Notes: a model not told the origin generated them from the sequence alone. A stretch of 64,000 nt of DNA from Rubrivivax sp. (GCA_016719535.1 JADJYX010000001.1:930001-994000), one strand, 5' to 3'. Shown: positions 46,063 to 55,360, counted from the stretch's first letter. Translations and numbers: made by a program.

Positions 46063-47018
46063 TGCCACCTGTCGCTCGCCTCGCACCGTGGTCGGCCGCA
46101 GCGCTGCTGTCGCTGCTGCTGCTGGCGGGCCCGGCGCAGGCCGCAGCCGGCGCTGCCGCCGCCGCGGCGGCCGTGCCCTGGTGGGTGTGGCCGCTGGCGC
46201 TCTTCCTGGTGTGCTTCGTGATGGGTGTCGTCGCCGTGCCGGCCGGCATCGGCGGCGGCACGCTGTTCGTGCCCATCGTCGGCGGCTTCTTTCCCTTCCA
46301 CCTCGACTTCGTGCGCGGTGCCGGGCTGCTGGTGGCGCTGGCCAGCGCGCTGGCGGCAGCGCCGGTGCTGCTGCGCGGCGGCCTGGGCAGCCTGCGGCTG
46401 GCCTTGCCGCTGGCGGTGCTGGCCTCGGCCTCGTCGATCGGCGGCGCCATGCTCGGGCTGGCCATGCCGGCGAACGTGGTGCAGATCCTGCTGGGCGGGC
46501 TGGTGCTGGGCATCGTGGTGCTGATGGCGGTGTCGCGGCGGTCCGAGGTGCCGCTGGTCGAACGCCCCGATGCGCTGTCGCGCGCGCTGGCGCTGCACGG
46601 CGTCTTCGTCGACCGTGCCAGCGGCCGCAGCATCACCTGGCAGGTGCACCGCACGGTGCCGGGCCTGATCGTCTTCGCCGGCATCGGCGTGCTGGCAGGC
46701 ATGTTCGGCATCGGCGCCGGCTGGGCCAATGTGCCCGCACTCAACCTGCTGATGGGGGCGCCGCTGAAGGTGGCGGCCGGCTCGTCGGGCCTGGTGCTGT
46801 CGATGGTGGATTCGTCGGCGGCCTGGGTCTATGTCAACCAGGGCGCGGTGCTGCCGATGATCGCCGTGCCTTCGGTGGTGGGCATGATGCTGGGCGCCCG
46901 CATCGGCGCACAGCTGCTGGGCGTGCTCGACGGTGCGGTGATCCGCCGCATGGTGATCGGCCTGCTGCTGTTTGCCGGGGCGCGTGCGCTGCTCAAGGGG
47001 CTGGGGGTGTGGCCATGA
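46062..47018 (+). CDS. TauE/SafE-family sulfite/anion exporter
   Basis: 318 residues, seven to nine transmembrane helices. Repeated motifs of the family: MGVVAVPAGIGGGTLFVPIVGGFFP near residue 59 and AGMFGIGAGWANVPALNLLMG near 215, related half-repeats. It likely exports sulfite, or another organosulfur anion, when SoeABC is saturated. An N-terminal hydrophobic segment ending AQAAAGA could be a cleaved or anchor signal. Overlaps both neighbours, so it is tightly coupled to soeC. Confidence 0.85.
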   Translation: MPPVARLAPWSAAALLSLLLLAGPAQAAAGAAAAAAAVPWWVWPLALFLVCFVMGVVAVPAGIGGGTLFVPIVGGFFPFHLDFVRGAGLLVALASALAAAPVLLRGGLGSLRLALPLAVLASASSIGGAMLGLAMPANVVQILLGGLVLGIVVLMAVSRRSEVPLVERPDALSRALALHGVFVDRASGRSITWQVHRTVPGLIVFAGIGVLAGMFGIGAGWANVPALNLLMGAPLKVAAGSSGLVLSMVDSSAAWVYVNQGAVLPMIAVPSVVGMMLGARIGAQLLGVLDGAVIRRMVIGLLLFAGARALLKGLGVWP

Positions 47019-47431
47019 CCGACGACGCGGTCGCGCAGTCGCCCGAACAGCTGCGCTATGCGCGCTGGCTGGACTGGGGCACGCGCGCGGGCCTGCTGGT
47101 GCTGGTGCTGAGTTTTGCCGCCTATGTCGGCGGCCTCGGCCAGCCGCAGGTGCCGGTGGACCGGCTGCCCGAGCTGTGGTCGCTGCCGGTGGCGCAGTTT
47201 CTGCAGGCCACCGGCATGCCCAACGGCTGGGGCTGGCTCGGGCTGATCGGCCGTTCCGACATCGCCGGGCTGGCGGGCATCGCCATCCTCGCCGGCTGCT
47301 CGCTGCCCTGCCTGCTGGCCCTGGTGCCCTTGTACCTGCGCCGCGGCGACAAGGCCTTTGCCTGGCTGTGCGTGGCCGAGGCGGCGGTGCTGCTGCTGGC
47401 CGCGTCGGGCCTGCTGACGAGCGGACACTGA
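47015..47431 (+). CDS. Small integral membrane protein next to the sulfite exporter
   Basis: 138 residues with about three transmembrane helices (LLVLVLSFAAYVGGL near 29; IAGLAGIAILAGCSLPCLLALVPLYL near 84; AVLLLAASGLLTSG at the end). The start overlaps the exporter stop (ATGA). It resembles DUF1634-type partners often encoded with TauE proteins, but I cannot confirm the family. Possibly an accessory subunit of the exporter. Confidence 0.6.
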   Translation: MTDDAVAQSPEQLRYARWLDWGTRAGLLVLVLSFAAYVGGLGQPQVPVDRLPELWSLPVAQFLQATGMPNGWGWLGLIGRSDIAGLAGIAILAGCSLPCLLALVPLYLRRGDKAFAWLCVAEAAVLLLAASGLLTSGH

Positions 47432-47433
47432 GC

Positions 47434-48279
47434 ATGACGCACCCGTTCACCCGCCTGCTGCTGGCCACCGAGCACAGCGTCTACGACGGCGGCGCCGAGA
47501 CGCTGGCGCTGGCGCTGGCGCGCCGCTGCGGCTTGCCGCTGGCGGCGGTGCTGCCGGTGCTGAGCAACCCCGAATTCGAGATGATCGCGCCGCAGCTCGC
47601 CGCGCGTGCCGATGCCGAGGCCGCCGTCAAGCGCCAGAGCCTGGAGGCCACCGCGCGTGCGCAGCAGGTGGTGCTGGAGGTGGCGGTCCGGCGCGGGCCC
47701 GAACCCTTCGAATCCATCGTCGCCGCAGCGCGCGAGCGCGACGCCGACCTCATCGTCATCCGCCGGCGCGGCCAGCGCGGACTGCTGGCCAACCTGCTGG
47801 TGGGCGAGATGGTGAGCAAGGTCGTCGCCCACGCGCCCTGCAGCGTGCTCGTCGCCCCACGCGGGGCCCGCTTGTGGCAGCGGCAGGTGATGGTCGGCGT
47901 CGATCCGCAGGAGTCGCCCGACGCCGCCTGCCTGGCGCGGGCGGCGGCCATCGCCGCCGACCATGCGCTGCCGCTGCGCCTGGTGTGCGTGGCCGACGGT
48001 GCCGGCGCGCAGCCGCAGGCCGAACAGGCGCTGGCCGCGGCGCTGGCCCATGTGCGCGCCCTGCACGACCGCGTGGACGGCGAGGTCTGCCGCGGCCGCG
48101 CGCACCAGGCACTGATCGATGCGGCACGCGCGCGCGACGCCGACCTGCTGGTGGTGGCGCGCCACGGCGCCAGCAGCCTGGCGCGCGCCTGGATCGGGGG
48201 CACCGCGCAGAAGGTCATCGGCCTGGCCGAATGCCCGGTGCTCGTCCACGTCAACCCACCACCCAGCCCTGCCGCATGA
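47434..48279 (+). CDS. Tandem universal stress protein (UspA)
   Basis: 281 residues with two Usp domains (about 1-145 and 150-281). The first ends GQRGLLANLLVGEMVSKVVAHAPCSVLVAP, and the second ends with GASSLARAWIGGTAQKVIGLAECPVLV. The G-X2-G-X9-G(S/T) nucleotide-binding loop is only partly kept. Probably a cytoplasmic stress or energy sensor coupled to the soe operon. Starts 2 bases after the preceding stop and overlaps the next gene by 4. Confidence 0.85.
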   Translation: MTHPFTRLLLATEHSVYDGGAETLALALARRCGLPLAAVLPVLSNPEFEMIAPQLAARADAEAAVKRQSLEATARAQQVVLEVAVRRGPEPFESIVAAARERDADLIVIRRRGQRGLLANLLVGEMVSKVVAHAPCSVLVAPRGARLWQRQVMVGVDPQESPDAACLARAAAIAADHALPLRLVCVADGAGAQPQAEQALAAALAHVRALHDRVDGEVCRGRAHQALIDAARARDADLLVVARHGASSLARAWIGGTAQKVIGLAECPVLVHVNPPPSPAA

Positions 48280-48905
48280 GCGATGCACTGAACTACCTCG
48301 TCAAGGCCCGCGGCGATGCCCTCGGCCACTATTTCGCCTTCCTGAAGGAATGCGGCAAGCACCTCGACCCGAAGACGCGCAACCTCATCAGCGTCATCAC
48401 CAAGGTCGATGCGCAGACCGAGCGCGGCTTTCGCCAGTATCTGGGCCGCGCGCTGCGCGAAGGCTGCACGCCGATGGAGGTGCTGGACGCGCTGCTGATG
48501 GCCTTCCCGACGCTGGGGCTGGCCAAGATCGTGTGGGCGACCGACATCATCCTGGCGATGAACCTGCCGCAATTCCAGCCCGCTGCGCTGGCCGGGCCGG
48601 TCGACTGGCACGAGGTGCTGGCCACCAGGGGCTTTGCGGTGGGCGAGACGCGGCGGGTCGAATGCGACGGCCGCGGCCTGTTCGTGCATCGCGTCTCGGT
48701 GAAGGAGTGGCATGTCTACGACAGCCGCTGCCCGCACCAGACCACCGACATCCCGCACCTGGCGCTGCAAGGCAGCACGCTGACCTGCCCCAAGCACCAG
48801 TGGCAGTTCGACATCCGCAGTGGCGACTGCATCGCCAAGGGCAACAGCCCGCTCAAGCGCTGGCCCAGCCAGGTGGTCAAGGGCCGCCTGCTGGCGCAGT
48901 GGTGA
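48276..48905 (+). CDS. AhpD-like / Rieske fusion protein
   Basis: 209 residues. Residues 1-95 form an AhpD/carboxymuconolactone-decarboxylase-like helical domain (ISVITKVDAQTERGFRQYLGRAL) without the CXXC of true AhpD. Residues 108-209 are a Rieske [2Fe-2S] domain with C152-X-H154 and C171-X2-H174 (CPH; CPKH). It is soluble and has no signal peptide. The combination suggests a redox or thiol function beside SoeABC. Overlaps uspA by 4 bases and ends the soe operon. I do not recognise a named family. Confidence 0.8.
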   Translation: MSDALNYLVKARGDALGHYFAFLKECGKHLDPKTRNLISVITKVDAQTERGFRQYLGRALREGCTPMEVLDALLMAFPTLGLAKIVWATDIILAMNLPQFQPAALAGPVDWHEVLATRGFAVGETRRVECDGRGLFVHRVSVKEWHVYDSRCPHQTTDIPHLALQGSTLTCPKHQWQFDIRSGDCIAKGNSPLKRWPSQVVKGRLLAQW

Positions 48906-48966
48906 GACGGCCAGCCAGCGGTCCGATTCCCGTCCCGACGTTCGATACACACCACAGGAGACATCG

Positions 48967-50292
48967 ATGGGCAAGACACGAACATTCCTTCGCCGCGCAG
49001 CACTGCCGGCCTTGTGCGCCGCGGCGGCGGCACCGGCCTGGGCCACCAACGGCATGAACATGGAGGGCTATGGGCCGGTGTCCACCGGCATGGGTGGTGC
49101 CTCGCAGGCCATCGACCACGGCACCGCGGCGATGGCGCAGAACCCGGCCACGCTGGGGCTGATGGCCGCCGGCTCGTCACGCATGGACCTGGCCTTCGGC
49201 CGCCTCGGGCCCAAGGTCAACAGCAGCATTCCCGGCTTTGCGAGCGCCGATTCCAGCGGCACCGCCTACTACATGCCGGCCCTGGGCTTCGCGCGCCGCC
49301 AGGGTGCGCTGACCTGGGGCGTGGGCCTGTTTGCGCAGGGCGGCATGGGCACCGACTATGCCGGTGACAGCTTCCTGGCCATGGGTTCGGGCCAGCCGGT
49401 GCGCTCGGAGCTCGGCGTCGGCCGGCTGCTGCTGCCGGTGGCCTGGCAGGCCACGCCCGACCTCACCATCGGCGCCTCGCTGGACTTCGTCTGGGCCGGG
49501 CTGGACCTGCGCATGGCGGCCAGCGGTGCGCAGCTCGGCGGCCTCGTCACCGGGGTTTCCGGCAACCTGGGCATGGCGATGCCGGCACTGGCGGGCGCAC
49601 CCTGGGCGCGCATCGATTTCTCCAACAGCAGCGACTTCACCGGCGCCGCCAAGTCCACCGGCTGGGCCGGCAAGCTCGGGCTGGTCTATCGCTTGGCACC
49701 GGGCCTGACGCTGGGGGCTTCGTACCAGACCGAGACCTCGCTCGGCGACATGAAGACCTCGGCCTCGGGCGCCTCGCTCAGCGCCTTCGGCGGTTTTGCC
49801 GACAGCGGCCGCATCACGGTGGTCGACTTCCAGTGGCCGGCGATGACCGCGCTCGGCATCGCCTGGCAGAGCGGCCCGGCGCTGCTGGTGGCCGACGTCA
49901 AGCGCGTCGACTGGTCGGGGGTGATGAAGGATTTCCGCATGCGCTACGACAGCGCCGGCATGGGGGGTTCGGTCAGTTTTGCGCTGCCGCAGAACTGGAA
50001 GGACCAGACCGTGATCAGCCTCGGCGGCGCCTTCGCCATCAGCCCGGCGTTGACGCTGCGCGCCGGCTACAACCGCGCCGACAATCCGATCCCCGAGGCC
50101 TTCGTCAATCCGCTCTTCCCCGCCACGGAAAAGACGCACTACACGCTGGGCCTGGGCTGGCGCACGTCGCCGGCGGGTGAACTGAATGCCTCGCTGACGG
50201 TGGCGCCCAAATCCACCGTCACCAACGGCCAGGGCGTGGTCATCTCGCACAAGCAGACCAACCTGCAGATGATGTATTCGCACCGGTTCTGA
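48967..50292 (+). CDS. FadL/OmpP1-family outer-membrane transporter
   Basis: 441 residues. Signal peptide about 1-27 ending APAWA, then TNGMNMEGYGPVSTGMGGAS, the usual FadL N-terminal hatch motif with NPA (about 57-60). The rest is beta-barrel and ends in FadL-like MMYSHRF with a terminal Phe. Members import hydrophobic compounds. Its position directly after the soe operon, with an AGGAGACA ribosome site of the island type, suggests uptake of elemental sulfur or polysulfide rather than fatty acids; this is inference. Confidence 0.82.
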   Translation: MGKTRTFLRRAALPALCAAAAAPAWATNGMNMEGYGPVSTGMGGASQAIDHGTAAMAQNPATLGLMAAGSSRMDLAFGRLGPKVNSSIPGFASADSSGTAYYMPALGFARRQGALTWGVGLFAQGGMGTDYAGDSFLAMGSGQPVRSELGVGRLLLPVAWQATPDLTIGASLDFVWAGLDLRMAASGAQLGGLVTGVSGNLGMAMPALAGAPWARIDFSNSSDFTGAAKSTGWAGKLGLVYRLAPGLTLGASYQTETSLGDMKTSASGASLSAFGGFADSGRITVVDFQWPAMTALGIAWQSGPALLVADVKRVDWSGVMKDFRMRYDSAGMGGSVSFALPQNWKDQTVISLGGAFAISPALTLRAGYNRADNPIPEAFVNPLFPATEKTHYTLGLGWRTSPAGELNASLTVAPKSTVTNGQGVVISHKQTNLQMMYSHRF

Positions 50293-50314
50293 TCGGGGGG
50301 CAAGACCCGATCCA

Positions 50315-50347
50315 CGAGGGGCGGCGGTAACGCCGCCCCTCGCTTTT
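50315..50347 (+). terminator. Rho-independent terminator after the FadL-type gene
   Basis: 12-bp stem CGAGGGGCGGCG (50315-50326) with its complement at 50331-50342, a GTAA loop and CTTTT behind. It marks the right edge of the sulfur island and lies between convergent genes, 23 bases after the stop. Confidence 0.88.
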
Positions 50348-50348
50348 G

Positions 50349-51593
50349 TCACCGCCCTGGCTCGCGGTGCGAGCCGGTCACGAGGTCGAAGCGGAACAGC
50401 CGGCACTCGATGGCGCCGTTCCACATCGGCACGCGGCGGCTCTCCTTCAGCCGCATCAGCGAGGGCAGCTTCATCTCGGGGCTCAGGCACCAGGCGGTCC
50501 AGCCGCCGTAGTGGCGCTTCCAGTGGCCGGCCAGCGCGGCGAAGAAGGCACCGGCATCGGCGCCGCCCTCGAAGCCCTCGCGCGACGGTGGCTGTCCCTG
50601 GCCCTGACCCTGGCCCTTGGGCGCGATGCGCTCGCCATAGGGCGGATTCATGATCAGCGTGCCCGCCGCTGCCGGCGGTGGGCGCTGCAACGCATCGGCG
50701 GTCTTGAACTCGATCGCATGCGCGACGCCGGCGCGCTCGGCGTTGCGCGCCGCGAAGTCGGTCATGCGAAAGCTCACGTCGCCGGCATGGACCTTCACCG
50801 CCGGCGCATGCACGCGCGCGCGGGCGGCCTGCTTCATCTGCTGCCAGGCTGCACGCAGCGGTGCGAAGGGCAGCTGGCGCTCGAAGGCGAAGGACCGGTT
50901 GGCACCGGGCGCGATGCCGCAGGCCATCTGCGCGGCCTCGATCGCGATCGTGCCGGCACCGCAGCAGGGATCGAGCAGCGGGCCGTCCTCGGCGCGGCCC
51001 TGCCAGCCGGCGGCGGCCAGCATCGCGGCGGCCAGCGTTTCCTTCAGCGGCGCCTCGCCCTTCACGCCCTGGCTGCCGCCGCGGGCGTCACGCCAGCCGC
51101 GCTTGAACAAGGCCTCGCCCGAGGTGTCGACGTACAGCGACGCATGGTCGGGGCCGAGAAAGAGCACGATGGGCAGCGTGGGGTGCCGGGTATCGACGCT
51201 GGGGCGCGCGCCGGTGGCCTCGCGCAGCGTGTCGCAGACCGCGTCCTTGATGCGCAGGGCGGCGAAATTCAGGCTTTGCAGCGGTGAGCGCTGTGCGTTG
51301 ACGTCCACGCGCAGCGTCTGCTCGGGCGTGATCCAGGCCGTCCAGTCGACCCGGCGAGCGAGCTCGTACAAGGCATGCTCGTCGCGGTAGGGCCCGTCGA
51401 CCAGCGGCCACAGCACGCGCTGGCCGAGCCGGCATTCGAGGTTGATGCGCATCGCCGCGTGCAGGTCGCCCTCGACCCAGGCGCCGCCGCGGCCGGCTCG
51501 CGCGGGCGCACCGGCGATGGCCGTCAGCTCGGCCGCCAGCAGGTCTTCCACGCCCTGCGCGCAGGGCACGAAGAGGGGGGCCTGCGACGCCAT
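50349..51593 (-). CDS. THUMP-domain 23S rRNA guanine-N2-methyltransferase (RlmL type)
   Basis: 414 residues. An N-terminal ferredoxin-like/THUMP region (about 1-160) is followed by a class-I SAM methyltransferase domain with DPCCGAGTIAIEAAQ near 212 and the catalytic NPPYGER near 312. This is the RlmL half (m2G2445), without the RlmK fusion of E. coli. Gln/Gly repeats (GQGQGQG) occupy a loop after NPPYGER. The ATG overlaps the rpoN stop (TGATG). Confidence 0.85.
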   Translation of the reverse strand: MASQAPLFVPCAQGVEDLLAAELTAIAGAPARAGRGGAWVEGDLHAAMRINLECRLGQRVLWPLVDGPYRDEHALYELARRVDWTAWITPEQTLRVDVNAQRSPLQSLNFAALRIKDAVCDTLREATGARPSVDTRHPTLPIVLFLGPDHASLYVDTSGEALFKRGWRDARGGSQGVKGEAPLKETLAAAMLAAAGWQGRAEDGPLLDPCCGAGTIAIEAAQMACGIAPGANRSFAFERQLPFAPLRAAWQQMKQAARARVHAPAVKVHAGDVSFRMTDFAARNAERAGVAHAIEFKTADALQRPPPAAAGTLIMNPPYGERIAPKGQGQGQGQPPSREGFEGGADAGAFFAALAGHWKRHYGGWTAWCLSPEMKLPSLMRLKESRRVPMWNGAIECRLFRFDLVTGSHREPGR

Positions 51594-53155
51594 CAGATGG
51601 CTTTTCGAAGCGAGGCCGGTGCGATCTTCAGCGCCTCGCGGTATTTGGCCACCGTGCGGCGCGCGACCTGGATGCCCTGCTCCTCGAGCATCTGCGACAG
51701 CTGGCTGTCCGACAGCGGCTTGGTCGGGCTCTCGGCCGCCACCAGCTGCTGGATGAGCGCGCGCACCGCGGTGCTGGACGCATTGCCGCCGGCTTCGGTG
51801 TTGAGGCTGCTGCCGAAGAAATATTTCAGCTCGTAGGTGCCGTAGGGCGTGGCCATATATTTGGCGGTGGTCACGCGCGAGATCGTGCTTTCGTGCAGGC
51901 CGAGCTCGTCGGCGATCTCGCGCAGCACCAGCGGCTTCATGGCGATCGCGCCATGGGTGAAGAAGCTCTTCTGGCGCTCGACGATGGCCTTGGACACGCG
52001 CAGGATGGTGTCGAAGCGCTGCTGGATATTCTTCATGAACCAGCGCGCCTCCTGCAGCCGCGCCGACAGCCCCGAGCCGCTGCCGCGCTGGCCGCGCACG
52101 GCCTGGGCGTAGAGGTCGTTGATGCGCAGCCTGGGCATGACGTCGGGGTTGAGCGTCACCTTCAGGCCGCGGCCGGCGCGCTGCACGATGACGTCGGGCA
52201 CGATGATGTTGCTCTCGGCGTCGGTGAACGGACGGCCGGGCTTGGGCTCGCACTGCACGATCAGGGCCTGGGCGGCGCGGATCTGCTCCTCGGTGCCGCC
52301 GGTCAGTGCCGTCAGCCGGCGCATGTCGCGGCGGGCCAGCAGTTCGAGGTATTTCTCGCAGATGGTGACGGCCAGGCGGCGTTCGCGGCTCGGCGGGTGC
52401 CTGGCGCGCAGCTGCAGCACCAGGCATTCCGGCAGCCCGCGCGCCCCCACGCCGACCGGCTCCAGGCTCTGCAGCCAGCGCAGCGCGCAGCGCAGCCGCT
52501 CGGCCAGTTCCTCGCGGGCCTCGGCATCGGTCAGGCCCAGCATCTCGCCCAGGCGGGCGCCGATCTCCTCCAGCGGATCGGCCAGGTAGCCGTCGCCGTC
52601 GAGCGATTCGATCAGCACGTTCAGCGCCGCCAGGTCGTCGCCCGAAAGCCGCATGCCGGCGATCTGCGCGCGCAGGTGGTCCTGCAGGCTGGTGCCGGTG
52701 GCACGGCGGTCCTGCGCGTCGGTGCCGTCGTCTTCGCCGGCACCGCTGCCCGTGCCGGCCGAGGGTGTCTCGCGGATGCCATCGAAGTCGTCGGCCTCGG
52801 TGCCGTTTTCCCAGTCCTCGCGCTCGGTGGTGCCGAAGTCCTGGCCGCTGACCTCGGTCAGACCGTCGCCGTCGGCGGCCGCGTCGGCCGCACTGCCGGC
52901 GTCGCCGGTGTCGTTCTCGCGCTCGGCGCTGCTCGCGCGATCACCGGCGCGGTCGTCCTTGAGCGTGCGGTCCAGCGGTGTCTCGAAGGGGCTGGCGGCA
53001 TCCTCCTCGACATCGAGGAAGGGGTTCTGCTCGAGCATCTGCTCGACTTCCTGGTGCAGCTCCAGCGTCGACAGCTGCAGCAGCCGGATCGACTGCTGCA
53101 GCTGCGGCGTCAGCGCCAGGTGCTGCGACAGCCGTACCTGGAGCGACGGCTTCAT
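51593..53155 (-). CDS. rpoN: RNA polymerase sigma-54 factor
   Basis: 520 residues. The N-terminal activator-interacting region MKPSLQVRLSQHLALTPQLQQ with Gln-rich repeats is followed by an acidic linker (about 60-150), the core-binding domain, and a C-terminal HTH and RpoN box (VARRTVAKYREALKI). ATG 53155 is preferred over a GTG two codons earlier. Follows lptB by 2 bases in the usual lptA-lptB-rpoN order. Sigma-54 here serves the whole cell; no -24/-12 promoter was evident at the sulfur operons. Confidence 0.95.
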   Translation of the reverse strand: MKPSLQVRLSQHLALTPQLQQSIRLLQLSTLELHQEVEQMLEQNPFLDVEEDAASPFETPLDRTLKDDRAGDRASSAERENDTGDAGSAADAAADGDGLTEVSGQDFGTTEREDWENGTEADDFDGIRETPSAGTGSGAGEDDGTDAQDRRATGTSLQDHLRAQIAGMRLSGDDLAALNVLIESLDGDGYLADPLEEIGARLGEMLGLTDAEAREELAERLRCALRWLQSLEPVGVGARGLPECLVLQLRARHPPSRERRLAVTICEKYLELLARRDMRRLTALTGGTEEQIRAAQALIVQCEPKPGRPFTDAESNIIVPDVIVQRAGRGLKVTLNPDVMPRLRINDLYAQAVRGQRGSGSGLSARLQEARWFMKNIQQRFDTILRVSKAIVERQKSFFTHGAIAMKPLVLREIADELGLHESTISRVTTAKYMATPYGTYELKYFFGSSLNTEAGGNASSTAVRALIQQLVAAESPTKPLSDSQLSQMLEEQGIQVARRTVAKYREALKIAPASLRKAI

Positions 53156-53157
53156 GC

Positions 53158-53925
53158 TCACATCTTGAAGTGTTCGCCGAGGTAGACCTTGCGCACCTCG
53201 GGGTTGGCGACGATCTCGGCGGGCGTGCCTTCGGCCAGCACGCGGCCTTCGCTGATGATGTAGGCGCGGTCGCAGATGCCCAGCGTCTCGCGCACGTTGT
53301 GATCGGTGATCAGCACGCCGATGCCGCGCTGGCGCAGGAAGCCGATGATGCGCTGGATCTCGAGCACCGCGATCGGGTCGATGCCGGCGAAGGGCTCGTC
53401 GAGCAGGATGAAGCGCGGCTGCGTGGCCAGCGCGCGCGCGATCTCCACGCGGCGGCGCTCGCCGCCCGACAGCGCCGGCGCCGGCGAATCGCGCAGCTTG
53501 TCGATGCCCAGGTCGAGCAGCAGCTGCTCGAGCAGTTCGTCGATGCGTGCCGGCGGCAGCGGCCGCCCGTCGGGGCCGAGCTGCAGCTCGAGCATCGCGC
53601 GCACGTTCTCCTCGACGGTGAGCTTGCGGAAGATCGACGCTTCCTGCGGCAGGTAGGACAGGCCCATGCGCGAACGGCGGTGGATGGGCATGCCCTCGAT
53701 CGCGGTGCCGTCGATGCGGATCTGGCCCTCGTCGGCGCGCACCAGGCCGACCACCATGTAGAAGGTCGTCGTCTTGCCGGCGCCGTTGGGGCCGAGCAGG
53801 CCGACCACCTCGCCGGCGCTGACCGCCAGGTGCACGTCCTGCACCACGCGGCGCGCACCGTAGCTCTTGGCCAGGTGCTCGGCCTCGAGGCGGCTGACGG
53901 CGAGGGCGGGCGGGGTGTCGGCCAT
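53158..53925 (-). CDS. lptB: LPS export ABC transporter ATPase
   Basis: 255 residues. Walker A GPNGAGKTT near 49, Q-loop in SYLPQEASIFRKL, signature LSGGERRRVEIARAL near 150, Walker B RFILLDEPFAGIDPIA and H-loop near 205. It powers lipopolysaccharide extraction from the inner membrane by LptBFG. The start overlaps the lptA stop (TGATG). Confidence 0.95.
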   Translation of the reverse strand: MADTPPALAVSRLEAEHLAKSYGARRVVQDVHLAVSAGEVVGLLGPNGAGKTTTFYMVVGLVRADEGQIRIDGTAIEGMPIHRRSRMGLSYLPQEASIFRKLTVEENVRAMLELQLGPDGRPLPPARIDELLEQLLLDLGIDKLRDSPAPALSGGERRRVEIARALATQPRFILLDEPFAGIDPIAVLEIQRIIGFLRQRGIGVLITDHNVRETLGICDRAYIISEGRVLAEGTPAEIVANPEVRKVYLGEHFKM

Positions 53926-54518
53926 CAGCGCGCCGGACGCGAAGCGGCCTCGGCGGCCGGGCGCGGGCTCAGCACCGCGCGCACGCGCCCCGACGGGCTG
54001 CTGGCCGTGGGCGTGCCGCCCTGCACGCTGAACTGCTCGGCGGCATGGTTCCAGGTGATGAGCGAACCGGTGATCTCGTCCAGCGTGTCGCTGCCGCGCG
54101 TGCGCCGCACGACGCCGTTGCCGACGAAGCGCAGCACCTCGGCCTTGCCGTCGAATTCGACGCGGTCGGCGCGGCCTTCGACATGCTCGTCGACGCCGTC
54201 GCGCTTCTGGCGGTAGCTGACCGGCGCGCCGGCGCCGCCCCAGGCGGTGGCCTGGTGGTAACCGTCGGGCGTCTGGCGGATCTCCACCCGGTCGGCCTTG
54301 ATGACCATCGTGCCCTGGGTGATGACGACATTGCCGCTGAAGCGACTGACCTGATTCTGCAGGTCGGCGGTGCCGGACTTGTCGGCCTGCACCTCCATCG
54401 GCTTGTTGCGGTCGGCCTTTTCGGCGACGGCCAGGCTGCTGGCCAGCACGCAGGCCAGCAGCGCCGATGCCAGCCGCAGGCGGCGGCGCGATGGCGGGGC
54501 GGGCAGGGGATGATTCAT
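53925..54518 (-). CDS. lptA: LPS transport periplasmic protein
   Basis: 197 residues. Hydrophobic signal (about 13-36, ending SLAVAE), then the OstA-like beta-jellyroll repeats (NKPMEVQADKSGTADLQNQVSRFSGNVVITQGTMVIKADRVEI). It bridges LPS from the inner to the outer membrane. The C-terminal tail is Ala/Pro/Arg-rich and low-complexity. lptC and kdsC, usual upstream partners, are not adjacent; the preceding 197 bases (54519-54715) hold no gene I can support. Confidence 0.9.
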   Translation of the reverse strand: MNHPLPAPPSRRRLRLASALLACVLASSLAVAEKADRNKPMEVQADKSGTADLQNQVSRFSGNVVITQGTMVIKADRVEIRQTPDGYHQATAWGGAGAPVSYRQKRDGVDEHVEGRADRVEFDGKAEVLRFVGNGVVRRTRGSDTLDEITGSLITWNHAAEQFSVQGGTPTASSPSGRVRAVLSPRPAAEAASRPAR

Positions 54519-54715
54519 GTACGGCACGAAACTTGCAGACATTGTAGTCTCAAGTGACGGCCGAGAGGCGCTGGAATCGGTGAAATTTGCGGCAGGTGTC
54601 GGTGCGGACTGCCACCACGTCGCAGCGGTGGACTGCCACTGCCGAGCGGCCGGTGGCACACCACCGCACCCCGGCCCGCGTGCGTGCATCACACGCGGGC
54701 GTTCGTCAGCCTGAC

Positions 54716-55360
54716 TCACCCCTTGCGGGCGCGCTGGATGAGGAAGTCTGCCACCACCAGCGTCTTGTCATGGCCGCCGGACAGCGAGGCCGACGTGAAA
54801 TATCGACCATGAATGCCCACCAGCGGCACGCCGTCGACCTTGTAGGCCTCGGACAGCTGTCGGGCCTTGGCGGCCTTGGTATTGACCTGGAAGGACTTGA
54901 AGGCCTCGAGAAACTTCGCCTTGTCGGCGCCGGCGGCGGTGGCCAGGGCAACGGCGTCGTTTTCGCTGGTCAGGCGCTGGCCCTGGCCGTGGATGGCGGT
55001 GAAGATCCTGCGGTGCGCGGCCTCGAGCAGGCCGATCTCCTCCAGCGCGTAGTACAGCTTCTGTGCCACCACGTGCCGCGCGGTGAAGCCCACCGGCACG
55101 CGGCGAAAGGCGACGTCGGCCGGGAGCTTCTTCGCCCACGGTTCGAGCAGCGGCTCGAACGCGTTGCAGTGCGGGCACTCGTACCAGAAGAACTCCGTCA
55201 CGTCGATCTTGCCGGGCTGCGGCAGCAACGCGGCGGCCAGCGGCTGCGCGAGCCTGATGTAGTGGGTGCCCTCGACCGGCGCCTGCGCGAGCGCCGGCGC
55301 AGCGGCCGTCAGGGCCAGGCCCGCGCCGGCCAGGTGGATCGAGAATTCGCGCCGCTTCAT
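54716..55360 (-). CDS. dsbA: Thiol:disulfide interchange protein DsbA
   Basis: 214 residues. Signal peptide about 1-25 ending ALAQA. Active site C62-P-H-C65 in FFWYECPHCNAFEP. cis-Pro in VDGVPLVGIHGRY near 178. Oxidises protein thiols in the periplasm, which may also serve periplasmic cytochromes such as DsrJ. Transcribed with the SPOR gene and argS upstream. Confidence 0.92.
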   Translation of the reverse strand: MKRREFSIHLAGAGLALTAAAPALAQAPVEGTHYIRLAQPLAAALLPQPGKIDVTEFFWYECPHCNAFEPLLEPWAKKLPADVAFRRVPVGFTARHVVAQKLYYALEEIGLLEAAHRRIFTAIHGQGQRLTSENDAVALATAAGADKAKFLEAFKSFQVNTKAAKARQLSEAYKVDGVPLVGIHGRYFTSASLSGGHDKTLVVADFLIQRARKG

